Made by a program: the position numbers and the translations under genes
Notes under the pieces: generated by a model
The model's database searches: none
What the model saw: the letters and a program-made list of their open reading frames with translations, nothing else
Told to the model about the DNA's origin: nothing
NCBI RefSeq assembly: GCF_004118375.1
Contig: NZ_SDHX01000001.1
Span: 1,863,693 to 1,927,692 of the forward strand
Source of the DNA: Oleiharenicola lentus
GTDB lineage: Bacteria; Verrucomicrobiota; Verrucomicrobiia; Opitutales; Opitutaceae
Direction: 5' to 3'
Length of the DNA: 64,000 nt
Shown: positions 19,040-28,227 of the stretch, one piece after another
Position numbering within the stretch: position 1 is the stretch's first letter
How the letters are laid out: each line of letters starts with the position of its first letter

Positions 19040-20212
19040 ATGAGTTCCACGCCCGCTCCGACCTCCGCCTTCCACAAGGACAATCCCTTCCCGGCCCGCC
19101 TGACCGAGAACCGCCTGCTCAACAAGCCGGGCTCGCACAAGGAGACGCGGCACCTCGTGGTGGACATCGCGGGCAGCGGCCTGACCTACAAGGTCGGTGA
19201 TTCGCTGGGCGTTTTTGCGACCAACCGTCCGTCGGAAGTGGAAGAGATCCTGCACCGGCTCGGCGTGAGCGGCAACGAGATGGTGTCGCCGCTCATGCTC
19301 AAGCTGGCCGCCCCGATTCCGCTGCGCGAGGCGTTGCTCGGCCGGCTCGCGTTGGCGAAGCCCACGCGCAAGTTTGTCGAGCTGCTCGCGGCCAAGGCGA
19401 CCGACGAGGGCGACAAGGCCAAGCTCGCCGTGCTGCTCGCGCCCGAGGGCAAGGACCAGCTGGCCGGCTATCTCGAGGATCGGGAATACATCGACCTGCT
19501 CACGGAGTTTCCCAGCGCACGGCTCGCGCCGCAGGAGTTGGTGGACCAGTTGCGCAAGCTTATGCCGCGCCTCTATTCGATCGCGTCGTCGGCCAAACCT
19601 TATCCCACCGAGGTTCATCTCACCGTGGCGATCGTGCGGTACGAGACGAACCACCGCTCGCGCGTCGGCGTGTGCAGCACCTTCCTCGCGGACCGCGCTG
19701 CGCTGAACACCACGCCCGTGCCCGTGTTCGTGTCGGATTCACATTTCGGCCCCCCGGAAGACCTCACGAAGGACATCATCATGGTGGGGCCGGGCACGGG
19801 CATCGCGCCGTTCCGGGCCTTCATGCAAGAGCGGGTCGCCACGGGTGCGACCGGCCGCAACTGGGTGTTCTTCGGCGACCAGCACCGCGCCACGGATTTT
19901 CTTTACGAGGAGGAATGGCTCAAATGGCAGGGCGAGGGCCGGCTGGCGCGTCTCGACCTGGCGTTCTCGCGCGACCAGATCCTCAAGGTCTATGTGCAGG
20001 ACCGCATGCGTGAAAACGGAGCCGAGCTCTGGGCGTGGCTGCAGAAGGGGGCGCATTTCTATGTATGCGGCGACGCCAAGCGCATGGCCAAGGATGTCGA
20101 TGTCGCACTGCATGAAGTGATCTCGCGCCACAGCGGCATGGATGCCGCGGCCTCGGCCGACTACGTGAAGCAGATGAAGAAGGACAAGCGCTACCAGCGC
20201 GATGTTTACTGA
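19040..20212 (+). CDS. FAD/NADPH diflavin-type reductase without FMN domain (sulfite reductase flavoprotein-like)
   Basis: A 390-residue protein corresponding to the C-terminal FNR half of CysJ/cytochrome P450 reductase. It has a connecting FAD domain with RLYSIASS at 177-184, then YETNHRSRVGVCSTFLAD, and an NADP-binding domain with GPGTGIAPFRAFMQER at about 250-265 and YVCGDAKRMAKDVD near the end. The terminal residues RYQRDVY match the YxxDVY/W C-terminus of this family, whose last aromatic stacks on FAD. No flavodoxin module precedes it. The electron acceptor is unknown; a separate flavodoxin or ferredoxin-like partner may exist elsewhere. Confidence 0.88.
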   Translation: MSSTPAPTSAFHKDNPFPARLTENRLLNKPGSHKETRHLVVDIAGSGLTYKVGDSLGVFATNRPSEVEEILHRLGVSGNEMVSPLMLKLAAPIPLREALLGRLALAKPTRKFVELLAAKATDEGDKAKLAVLLAPEGKDQLAGYLEDREYIDLLTEFPSARLAPQELVDQLRKLMPRLYSIASSAKPYPTEVHLTVAIVRYETNHRSRVGVCSTFLADRAALNTTPVPVFVSDSHFGPPEDLTKDIIMVGPGTGIAPFRAFMQERVATGATGRNWVFFGDQHRATDFLYEEEWLKWQGEGRLARLDLAFSRDQILKVYVQDRMRENGAELWAWLQKGAHFYVCGDAKRMAKDVDVALHEVISRHSGMDAAASADYVKQMKKDKRYQRDVY

Positions 20213-20247
20213 GCCGGCGCGAAACTTCGCGCTTGCGACAGGGAAGG

Positions 20248-20269
20248 GGAGCGCCTGCCATGGCGCTCC
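20248..20269 (+). promoter_or_regulatory. GC hairpin between the flavoprotein gene and fabG
   Basis: ggagcgcc at 20248-20255 and ggcgctcc at 20262-20269 form an 8-bp perfect stem with a 6-nt loop, ending 12 bp before the fabG ATG. No T-run follows, so it is either a weak terminator of the upstream gene or a structure in the fabG leader. Confidence 0.4.
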
Positions 20270-20281
20270 TCACCCCTCCTC

Positions 20282-21028
20282 ATGAGCCTCACCTATAACA
20301 ATCGTGTGGCCCTTGTCACCGGCGCCGGCCGGGGCATCGGCAAAGCCATCGCCGAGTTGCTCGCCAAGAACGGCGTCAACGTCATCTGCGTGAGCAAATC
20401 CGCCGACAGCTGCGGCGCGGTTGCCGCCGCCATCACCGCCGCGGGCGGCAAGGCCAAGGCGCTCGCCGTGGACGTGGCTGACGGCGCTGCCGTCGCCAAG
20501 GCCAGCGCCGACCTCCTCGCCGAATTTGGCCAGATCGACATTCTCATCAACAATGCCGGCATCACCAAGGACGGCCTGCTGTTCCGCATGTCGGAGGCCG
20601 ACTGGAACAGCGTCATCACCACCAATCTCACGAGCTGCTACCACTGGACGAAGCATGTCGGGCGCTCGATGACGACGAAGCGCTGGGGTCGCATCGTGAA
20701 CATCACCTCCGTGGTGGGCATCATGGGGAACGCGGGCCAGGCCAATTACTGCGCCGCCAAAGCCGGCCTGATCGGCTTCACCAAGTCCATTGCCAAGGAA
20801 TTTGCCGCACGCGGTGTCACCTCCAACGCCGTGGCCCCGGGGTTTATCAAAACCGACATGACCGCGGCGCTTCCGCCCGAGGCCGCCGAGAAAATCACCT
20901 CGGTCATTCCGCTGAAGCGGCTCGGTGAAGCGGCGGATATCGCCCACATGACGGCGTTCCTATGCGCCGAAGAGGCCGGCTATATCACCGGGCAAGTTTT
21001 TACCGTTGACGGCGGCATGGTGATGTGA
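20282..21028 (+). CDS. fabG: 3-oxoacyl-ACP reductase
   Basis: A 248-residue short-chain dehydrogenase. The cofactor motif is TGAGRGIGKAIAELL, followed by NNAGITKDGLLFRM. The catalytic Ser is in ITSVVG, with the Tyr and Lys in YCAAKAGL. The C-terminus FTVDGGMVM is typical of FabG. It reduces 3-oxoacyl-ACP to 3-hydroxyacyl-ACP with NADPH in fatty acid elongation. It begins the fabG-acpP-fabF cluster, and the 39-bp gap to acpP has no terminator. Confidence 0.96.
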   Translation: MSLTYNNRVALVTGAGRGIGKAIAELLAKNGVNVICVSKSADSCGAVAAAITAAGGKAKALAVDVADGAAVAKASADLLAEFGQIDILINNAGITKDGLLFRMSEADWNSVITTNLTSCYHWTKHVGRSMTTKRWGRIVNITSVVGIMGNAGQANYCAAKAGLIGFTKSIAKEFAARGVTSNAVAPGFIKTDMTAALPPEAAEKITSVIPLKRLGEAADIAHMTAFLCAEEAGYITGQVFTVDGGMVM

Positions 21029-21067
21029 TGCCTCTTCCCAAGTCCAATTTCATTAAATTTTACTCAC

Positions 21068-21328
21068 ATGGCTGACCAGAAAACCATAGAACAGCGCGTC
21101 AAGGAAATCATCGTTAACCAATTGAACGTTAACGAGGAGCAGATCACTCCGCAGGCTTCGTTCCTGGATGATCTTGGCGCCGATTCGCTCGACACCGTCG
21201 AGCTGATCATGGCGTTCGAAGAAGAGTTCAAGGACGAGATCAAGGGTGAGATTCCCGAGTCCGATGCCGAGAAACTCCAGACTGTCGGCGATGTAATCGG
21301 CTACATCCAGCAGAAGGCCGGCAAGTAA
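21068..21328 (+). CDS. acpP: Acyl carrier protein
   Basis: An 86-residue acidic protein with the phosphopantetheine attachment Ser in [20 protein letters not shown]. Length and sequence match AcpP closely. It carries growing acyl chains for FabG and FabF, encoded on either side. The leader between fabG and acpP is AT-rich (caatttcattaaattttac), consistent with an unstructured, well-translated start region. A terminator-like hairpin follows before fabF. Confidence 0.98.
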   Translation: MADQKTIEQRVKEIIVNQLNVNEEQITPQASFLDDLGADSLDTVELIMAFEEEFKDEIKGEIPESDAEKLQTVGDVIGYIQQKAGK

Positions 21329-21349
21329 TATCCATTGGCTTTTGAACTG

Positions 21350-21400
21350 ATCGCTCTACCGTCTGGCCCCTCGCTGGCCCGGTAGGGCGATTTTATTTTT
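21350..21400 (+). terminator. Terminator or attenuator between acpP and fabF
   Basis: A 12-bp stem, atcgctctaccg at 21350-21361 pairing with cggtagggcgat at 21380-21391 with one G-U pair, is followed by ttttattttt. It lies only 17 bp before the fabF start codon. Partial termination would give more acpP than fabF mRNA, in line with the high need for ACP. Confidence 0.75.
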
Positions 21401-21416
21401 CCACCTGTATCTCTCG

Positions 21417-22670
21417 ATGGAATCCGCTGCACCCACCTCTCGTCGCGTCGTAGTTACCGGCATGGGCGTCATCACGTCGCTCGGCCACAACGTTCCTGAC
21501 TTCTGGAACAACATTCTGGCCGGCAAGTGCGGCGTGGACCGGATTTCGCTCTTTGATGCGAAGGACTTCAGCTGCCAGATCGGCGCCGAAGTGCGCGGTT
21601 TCGATCCCGCCACCATGATGGATCCCAAGGAGGTTCGGCGCAACGACCGCTACACCCATTTTGGTTTCTGCGCCGCCAAGCAGGCCGTGGCCGACGCCAA
21701 GCTCGACATGGCGAAGGAGGACCTTGATCGCGTCGGCGTGATCATCGGTTCCGGTATCGGCGGCATGTGGACGATTGAGACCCAGCATAAGGTTCTCCTC
21801 GAAAAGGGTCCGCGCAAGGTCTCGCCCTTCATGATCCCCGCGCTGATCAGCAACATGTGCTCCGGCCTGGTGGCCATCGAGCTGGGCGCACGTGGACCGA
21901 ATTTCTCGGTGGTGAGCGCCTGCGCCACCGCCACGCACGCCATCGGAGAGTCGTTCCGCATGGTGCGCAGCGGCGATGCGGATGTCATGGTGTGCGGCGG
22001 GGCCGAGGCCTCGATCACGACTCTGGCCTACGCGGGTTTCTGCTCGATGAAAGCCATGAGCACCAACAACGACAACCCGCAGAAGGCGAGCCGCCCGTTC
22101 GATCTCAACCGCGACGGTTTCATCATGGGTGAAGGCTCGGGGGTGCTCGTCATCGAGAGCCTGGAGCACGCGCAGGCGCGCGGCGCCCATATCTATTGCG
22201 AACTCGCGGGGTATGCCGCGACCTGCGACGCCTTTCACATCACGCAGCCGGATCCCGAGGGCAAGGGGCTCTCCCAGGCGATGTCCCGCGCGCTCAAGGA
22301 TGCGAAGGTGCTGCCGGAGCAGATCGACTACATCAACGCGCACGGAACCTCCACGCCTTACAACGACAAGTTCGAAACGCTCGCGATCAAGAAGGTCTTT
22401 GGTGAGGCGGCGAAGAAAGTCATGGTCAGTTCCACCAAGTCGATGACCGGTCACCTCCTCGGTGCCGCCGGCGGCATCGAAGCGGTCATCAGTGTGAAGA
22501 CCATCCAAAGCGGCGAAGTGCCGCCGACGATCAACTACGAGACGCCTGATCCGGACTGCGACCTGGATTACGTGCCCAACGTCAAGCGCACGGCCAAGGT
22601 GAATACGGTGCTGACCAACAACCTTGGGTTCGGTGGGCAGAACGCGGCGCTGGTCTTCCGCAAGGTCTGA
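21417..22670 (+). CDS. fabF: Beta-ketoacyl-ACP synthase II
   Basis: A 417-residue condensing enzyme starting [20 protein letters not shown]. The catalytic triad is visible: Cys in [14 protein letters not shown], His in [11 protein letters not shown] and His in [16 protein letters not shown]. The C-terminal [14 protein letters not shown] is typical of KAS II. It condenses malonyl-ACP with acyl-ACP, elongating the chain by two carbons. It is the third gene of the fatty acid cluster. Confidence 0.97.
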   Translation: MESAAPTSRRVVVTGMGVITSLGHNVPDFWNNILAGKCGVDRISLFDAKDFSCQIGAEVRGFDPATMMDPKEVRRNDRYTHFGFCAAKQAVADAKLDMAKEDLDRVGVIIGSGIGGMWTIETQHKVLLEKGPRKVSPFMIPALISNMCSGLVAIELGARGPNFSVVSACATATHAIGESFRMVRSGDADVMVCGGAEASITTLAYAGFCSMKAMSTNNDNPQKASRPFDLNRDGFIMGEGSGVLVIESLEHAQARGAHIYCELAGYAATCDAFHITQPDPEGKGLSQAMSRALKDAKVLPEQIDYINAHGTSTPYNDKFETLAIKKVFGEAAKKVMVSSTKSMTGHLLGAAGGIEAVISVKTIQSGEVPPTINYETPDPDCDLDYVPNVKRTAKVNTVLTNNLGFGGQNAALVFRKV

Positions 22671-22712
22671 GCCGGCCCTGCGGCACGTTTCGGGAAATTC
22701 TCAAATTACCCG

Positions 22713-22741
22713 TTGACGCGTCCGAAAGCCGTCCTTTTATC
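22713..22741 (+). promoter_or_regulatory. Probable sigma-70-type promoter of tRNA-Phe
   Basis: TTGACG (22713-22718) is spaced 16-17 bp from a T-rich hexamer, TTTTAT or TTTATC (22735-22741), and the tRNA begins about 20 bp further. The preceding bases TTACCCG before TTGAC recur upstream of the sigma-54 regulator gene (23774-23785). Confidence 0.55.
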
Positions 22742-22759
22742 TCGCGCTCTTTCGTTTGG

Positions 22760-22835
<76 letters not shown>

Positions 22836-22841
22836 CTTTCA

Positions 22842-22876
22842 ACCGCTTCTCCTGCCCGGGGAAGCGGTCTTTTTTT
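22842..22876 (+). terminator. Terminator after tRNA-Phe
   Basis: accgcttc (22842-22849) and gaagcggt (22861-22868) form an 8-bp stem, followed by a run of seven T (22870-22876). It overlaps the last codon of the convergent gene that ends at 22875. Confidence 0.85.
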
Positions 22877-23219
22877 ACCCCTGAGGCGAGCGCGTTCCGT
22901 CCGTGATGAGCACGATGCGCTCCGCGTTGATCGCGAGCATGTCGCCCGAGGAAAAGGTCACGAGCAGCACGCCGCCCAAGGCTTTGGTCGAACGGATGCC
23001 CCTGACGGACACGATTTTGCCGTCGCCCTGAAAGTAGATGACGAGACTCTTGAGCGACATCTGCGATACCGCGGCTGCATAACCGGAGGCGAGCTCGCTG
23101 ACCGTGGTCTGCACCACGACGTTTGTGGGCGTTGGGACCGCGGTGATTGGCTCTGCATCTGCGCCCACGAGCGTGCCCGCCAAGCCGAGGCTAATTAGGA
23201 CCAATCGGATGGTTTTCAT
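22875..23219 (-). CDS. Small secreted protein of unknown function (114 aa)
   Basis: A 114-residue protein with a signal peptide (MKTIRLVLISLGLAGTLVGA). The mature part is beta-rich (VVVQTTVSELASGYAAAVSQ, KSLVIYFQGDGKIVSVRGIR, VLLVTFSSGDMLAINAERIV) with no Cys and no catalytic motif. It probably acts in the periplasm or envelope. It lies 29 bp downstream of another secreted protein gene and likely forms a two-gene operon with it. I do not recognise the family. Confidence 0.65.
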   Translation of the reverse strand: MKTIRLVLISLGLAGTLVGADAEPITAVPTPTNVVVQTTVSELASGYAAAVSQMSLKSLVIYFQGDGKIVSVRGIRSTKALGGVLLVTFSSGDMLAINAERIVLITDGTRSPQG

Positions 23220-23248
23220 CGCTGTGCAGTCAGTCAGGTTTAGCGGTC

Positions 23249-23683
23249 TCAACCTTTCGGTGTCTCGGGCGCTGGGGTATAGCGGGCGTAGGCAAAGTCG
23301 AAGGCCGCCAGCTCTTCCACGGCGGCAGGCATGGTTTCGTAGCCGACCTTGCCCGCTACCACGGGAACAATTTGTAGCGGCGTGCGCAGACGAAGGGTCT
23401 TGGAGCGGATTTCGGCTCTGAATTTCAGATCGGCCGACAGCTTGTTTTCTATCCTCAATTTTAGCAGCGGTTTCGACTCGTCCTTGACCAGGGTGAAGAT
23501 GACCTGGGCGGCGGGATCGGCTTCCCGGCTGATGGCGGCAAGGCGCAGTTTCTTGGGCTGGACGTCAAACCGGATATAAACCGTCTCCCCGGGTTTCACG
23601 ACCACATCCTTGAGCTTGTCGGCGGCGCGGCTGAGCGGGGCAAGGATGGCGAGGGCAAGCAAGGTGAGCAGAAAACGCTTCAT
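23249..23683 (-). CDS. Secreted protein of unknown function (144 aa)
   Basis: A 144-residue protein starting MKRFLLTLLALAILAPLSRA, a clear signal peptide. The mature domain looks like a beta sandwich: AADKLKDVVVKPGETVYIRF, then VIFTLVKDESKPLLKLRIEN and SADLKFRAEIRSKTLRLRTP. No recognisable active site. It is co-directional with the smaller secreted protein gene downstream. An upstream in-frame Met at 23773 would give an unlikely leader. Its promoter should lie in the 132-bp divergent region shared with the sigma-54 regulator at 23816. Confidence 0.68.
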   Translation of the reverse strand: MKRFLLTLLALAILAPLSRAADKLKDVVVKPGETVYIRFDVQPKKLRLAAISREADPAAQVIFTLVKDESKPLLKLRIENKLSADLKFRAEIRSKTLRLRTPLQIVPVVAGKVGYETMPAAVEELAAFDFAYARYTPAPETPKG

Positions 23684-23815
23684 GGTCGGGGTATAGGTAT
23701 TTTTGTGCGTGAGGGGAGTCTCCTTCCCGGCCGGCTTCAATAGTGAAGTTGGTCCTGCGTCATCTCGTCTCATTTACCCGTTGACCGATCGTAAAAGCGC
23801 GGGCTTCATCGCGAC

Positions 23816-25189
<1,374 letters not shown>

Positions 25190-25196
25190 GCGCGCG

Positions 25197-26957
25197 ATGA
25201 GTTCACCGCAACAACTCATCCACTGGATGGAGCATGGGCGCGGAGCGCGCTGGATGCTGCTGGCGGTGGTACTCGTGGGAGCCCTGTTGCTCTCGACCAT
25301 CTATTCCTGGAAGCAATTTCATGGTATCCCGACGGAATTTTCTATGCAACAGGCCGTGCTGGCCCGTCAGCTGGCGCGGGGCGAGGGATTCACCACGCTG
25401 GCCAATTATCCGCAGACCTACGCGGTCCTTGACGCCCGGGGCGTGGCTTTTGACGAGCGCAAGGCCTACCCCGAACTGCACCATGCGCCGCTTTACGCTT
25501 TGGTGTTGGCCGGTGCTTTTGCCGTCCTGCCGGAAACGTTCTGGCAGAAACAACCACTGCCACCGGACGGGTGGGGGCCGGACTACGTCGTGCTGGGAGT
25601 GAACGTCTTGTTGTTCTGGTTGGCCGTCTGGTTGGTGTGGCGCCTCGCGCGCCGGCTTTTCGACACGCGGGCGGCGTGGTTGGCGACATTGGCTACTGCG
25701 CTTTCCGTGCCGCTCTGGGAGCAGACCGTCACGGTCACGGGGCTGCCCGTGTTTCTGGTACTCATCGTCGCATTGTTCAATGTGTTGGCCGGGTTGGAGG
25801 AAAAACTGGCCGAGAATCCGGCATGGTCTTGGTCGGTCGGGTGGCGGGCGGCGGTCCTGGGAGCGCTGGGCGGTTTGTTGTTTCTGACCGAATACTCCGC
25901 GGGTCTCGTTTCCCTCGTGATTTTGGGCTATCTGCTGGTGCGATTGCCCGGATCCACCCGGTTGCCGGCTGGCGGGATTCTGGCCGCAACGTTCCTGCTG
26001 CTGGTCGTTCCCTGGCTCGTGCGCAACACGCTGGTTGCGGGCCACCCCCTGGGGTTGGCCTGGCAGAATCTCGCGCTCAAGGCCGACGATCCCACGGCCG
26101 AGCCGTCGGCGCAGCGCAACCTGGCCTCAACCGAGGCGCCCGGCCTCGACTTGAACAAACTCGGCAACAAGGGGCTCACCGGGTTGGAACTCAACCTCAC
26201 GGAACGCCTCTGGTCGGGGGGCGGACTCGTGCTCACGGCTTTTTTCGTCGCTGGACTCGCCTACCGCTTCCGCCACGGGCCGGTCAACCGCGTGCGTTGG
26301 TGCTTTGCGACCGTGCTGCTCGTGCTGCTGGCGGGACAGGCCTTTTTCAATTCCGGCGAAAGTCCGCGGTTGCCGGCGCATTATCTGGCGCCGCTGGTCA
26401 TTGTTTTCGGGGTCGGTTTTTTCCTCGTGCTCGTCGACAGTCAGGCCGGACTCAGCCAGCACTGGAAATGGGTGGCTGCGGGGCTGCTGCTCCTGCAAGG
26501 CCTGCCGCTGAGCCGGGATTGCCTGGAACCGCGGCGGATCCATTTCCATTACCCGCCTTATTTCCCGAACCTCTTCATGGAATTGCGCAGCGACATGCAG
26601 CGGCGGTTTCTGCCTGGGACCGGGGTTGCGACCGATGTCCCCGCTGGCACGGCTTGGTATGGACAGCTCAGGGTCTGGGCCAAGCCGGAACGGCTGAGGG
26701 ATTTTTCGCAGATCATCGTCGAGCAGAACATCGGCGCCATGCTGCTCACACCTGTCACGCTGGACCGGCCGTTTTTCACCGAGCTGGCCGCGCGCAAGGA
26801 CGACACGATCAGCCTCACGGACTCGGGCGGGTGGGGTGGGGTCTATGCCGGTTTGGTCACACGGCGCATGCCCGCCAGTTTCCCGCTGAACATGCCCCCG
26901 CAGAAGCTCACCGAGAACATGGTCCTGTTGGTCAATTCCCACACGGTGGTTCGCTAG
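25197..26957 (+). CDS. Polytopic membrane glycosyltransferase-like protein (ArnT/PMT-like)
   Basis: A 586-residue protein with about ten hydrophobic segments. It begins with a short cytoplasmic part, then WMLLAVVLVGALLLSTIYSW, and has a first periplasmic loop containing QQAVLARQLARGEGFTTLAN and YPELHHAPLYALVLAGAF. This is the layout of the GT39/GT83-like dolichyl- or lipid-linked sugar transferases. The C-terminal third is soluble (AWYGQLRVWAKPERLRDFSQ). It may transfer a sugar to envelope polysaccharide or protein, consistent with neighbouring export genes. The donor and acceptor are unknown. The gene is 7 bp after the sigma-54 regulator, implying one transcript. Confidence 0.72.
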   Translation: MSSPQQLIHWMEHGRGARWMLLAVVLVGALLLSTIYSWKQFHGIPTEFSMQQAVLARQLARGEGFTTLANYPQTYAVLDARGVAFDERKAYPELHHAPLYALVLAGAFAVLPETFWQKQPLPPDGWGPDYVVLGVNVLLFWLAVWLVWRLARRLFDTRAAWLATLATALSVPLWEQTVTVTGLPVFLVLIVALFNVLAGLEEKLAENPAWSWSVGWRAAVLGALGGLLFLTEYSAGLVSLVILGYLLVRLPGSTRLPAGGILAATFLLLVVPWLVRNTLVAGHPLGLAWQNLALKADDPTAEPSAQRNLASTEAPGLDLNKLGNKGLTGLELNLTERLWSGGGLVLTAFFVAGLAYRFRHGPVNRVRWCFATVLLVLLAGQAFFNSGESPRLPAHYLAPLVIVFGVGFFLVLVDSQAGLSQHWKWVAAGLLLLQGLPLSRDCLEPRRIHFHYPPYFPNLFMELRSDMQRRFLPGTGVATDVPAGTAWYGQLRVWAKPERLRDFSQIIVEQNIGAMLLTPVTLDRPFFTELAARKDDTISLTDSGGWGGVYAGLVTRRMPASFPLNMPPQKLTENMVLLVNSHTVVR

Positions 26958-26974
26958 GCAAATTGAATTGCATG

Positions 26975-26991
26975 GGCCGAAAATATCGGCC
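26975..26991 (+). terminator. Short hairpin after the glycosyltransferase gene
   Basis: ggccga and tcggcc flank a 5-nt AT loop 18 bp after the stop codon. There is no long T-run, so termination would be partial at best. Confidence 0.3.
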
Positions 26992-27026
26992 TTAAGTCTG
27001 CAACGCCTAACGCCTTGGCCCAACCT

Positions 27027-28205
27027 ATGAAAACGACTCTACGCACGTTCTTGGCCGCCGCCGCGCTCCCCTCGATCGCACTGGCAGTTTACGCTCCCAT
27101 CCCCGAACAGGAACAAGGCAAAGCCCTCAGCTACCGACTTGGTGCCTCCACCTACCACGACAGCAATATTTTTGGCGGCGCGACCAACGAGATCGACAGC
27201 ATGGTTTACAACGTCAACGCGGCGATCTCCTACAACGGTTCCGTGAGTGACCAGACCTTCGCTTCTGGTTCTTACGAAATCAGCAACGACCACGTCGCCG
27301 ACCGACCCGGGAAACAGAATCTCACCAGCCACAGCCTGAGCGGCCGCATCGCGCACTCCTTTGCCCAAGATACGAACATTGATCTGAGCGCGGCCTACAA
27401 CATCGCAAAGAATCCGCAGTCACTGCTGGCCGGCGTGCCGCTGAACACCGATCAGTCATTCAAACGCGGTCAATTCGACGGCCGCTACACGACGGCCGCC
27501 GGCGCCAAGACCGGGGTCGTGGTGAAATACCGTTACATCAATTTCTCCTACGACAACGCGGCCCTGGCCACCGACCTCGACCGTGATGAAAATCTCGCCG
27601 GCCTTGAGCTCAGCTACGCCTACTTGCCCGAGACCAAGCTGGTGGCAGAATACCGGCACCAGACCATCGGTTACGACACGGCCAATGCGCTGAAGGACAA
27701 GACCTCGAATTATTTCATGGTCGGCGGCGACTACAACCCGGGCAAGGACATCATGTTCTCGGGCCGCGCCGGTTTCGAAAAACGTGACCGCGACAACGGT
27801 TCCGACACGACCGCCCCGTATATCGAGCTGAGCTCACGTTACGCCTACGCCGAAGGCTCTTTCTTCGCCGCCGGCTACGTGCACACCATCGAGGAGCCCT
27901 CCGATGTGGATCGCTTCACTGACACGCAGGTCAATCGACTCTTCGTCAACCTCCAGCATCAGCTGAGCGGCGCCTTCACCTTTTCCGGTTCGATCACGTA
28001 TGAGCCCTCCGAGCTCCAGGGACGCCCCGGTGTCAACGTGGACGTGGAAGAAAAAACCACCCGCCTCGGTCTCGCCCTGTCCTGGCGCCCCACCAAGAAC
28101 TGGACCGTCATTGGCAGCTACGATTACGACGACGTGAACTCCGACGATGTGAACCGCGGCCAGAATCGCGACCGTCTCGGGGTTTCCGCCCGCTTCACCT
28201 TCTGA
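27027..28205 (+). CDS. Outer-membrane beta-barrel protein, exopolysaccharide-associated
   Basis: A 392-residue protein starting MKTTLRTFLAAAALPSIALA, a signal peptide. The mature part is a regular series of amphipathic beta strands ending in an aromatic residue (GVSARFTF), as required for BAM insertion. Early phrases such as SYRLGASTYHDSNIFGGATN are characteristic of the outer-membrane beta-barrel family (BBP2-like) that accompanies Wzc/exosortase polysaccharide loci. It probably serves as, or supports, the export pore for the polysaccharide. It is 22 bp upstream of the Wzc-like kinase gene. Confidence 0.82.
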   Translation: MKTTLRTFLAAAALPSIALAVYAPIPEQEQGKALSYRLGASTYHDSNIFGGATNEIDSMVYNVNAAISYNGSVSDQTFASGSYEISNDHVADRPGKQNLTSHSLSGRIAHSFAQDTNIDLSAAYNIAKNPQSLLAGVPLNTDQSFKRGQFDGRYTTAAGAKTGVVVKYRYINFSYDNAALATDLDRDENLAGLELSYAYLPETKLVAEYRHQTIGYDTANALKDKTSNYFMVGGDYNPGKDIMFSGRAGFEKRDRDNGSDTTAPYIELSSRYAYAEGSFFAAGYVHTIEEPSDVDRFTDTQVNRLFVNLQHQLSGAFTFSGSITYEPSELQGRPGVNVDVEEKTTRLGLALSWRPTKNWTVIGSYDYDDVNSDDVNRGQNRDRLGVSARFTF

Positions 28206-28227
28206 TCCGGCCTGACCACAGGCACTC

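Noticed and set aside
23781-23809. Promoter of the sigma-54 regulator based on TTGACC
   Set aside because: The -35-like hexamer and its flank match the tRNA promoter, but the -10 position reads cttcat, too weak to call.
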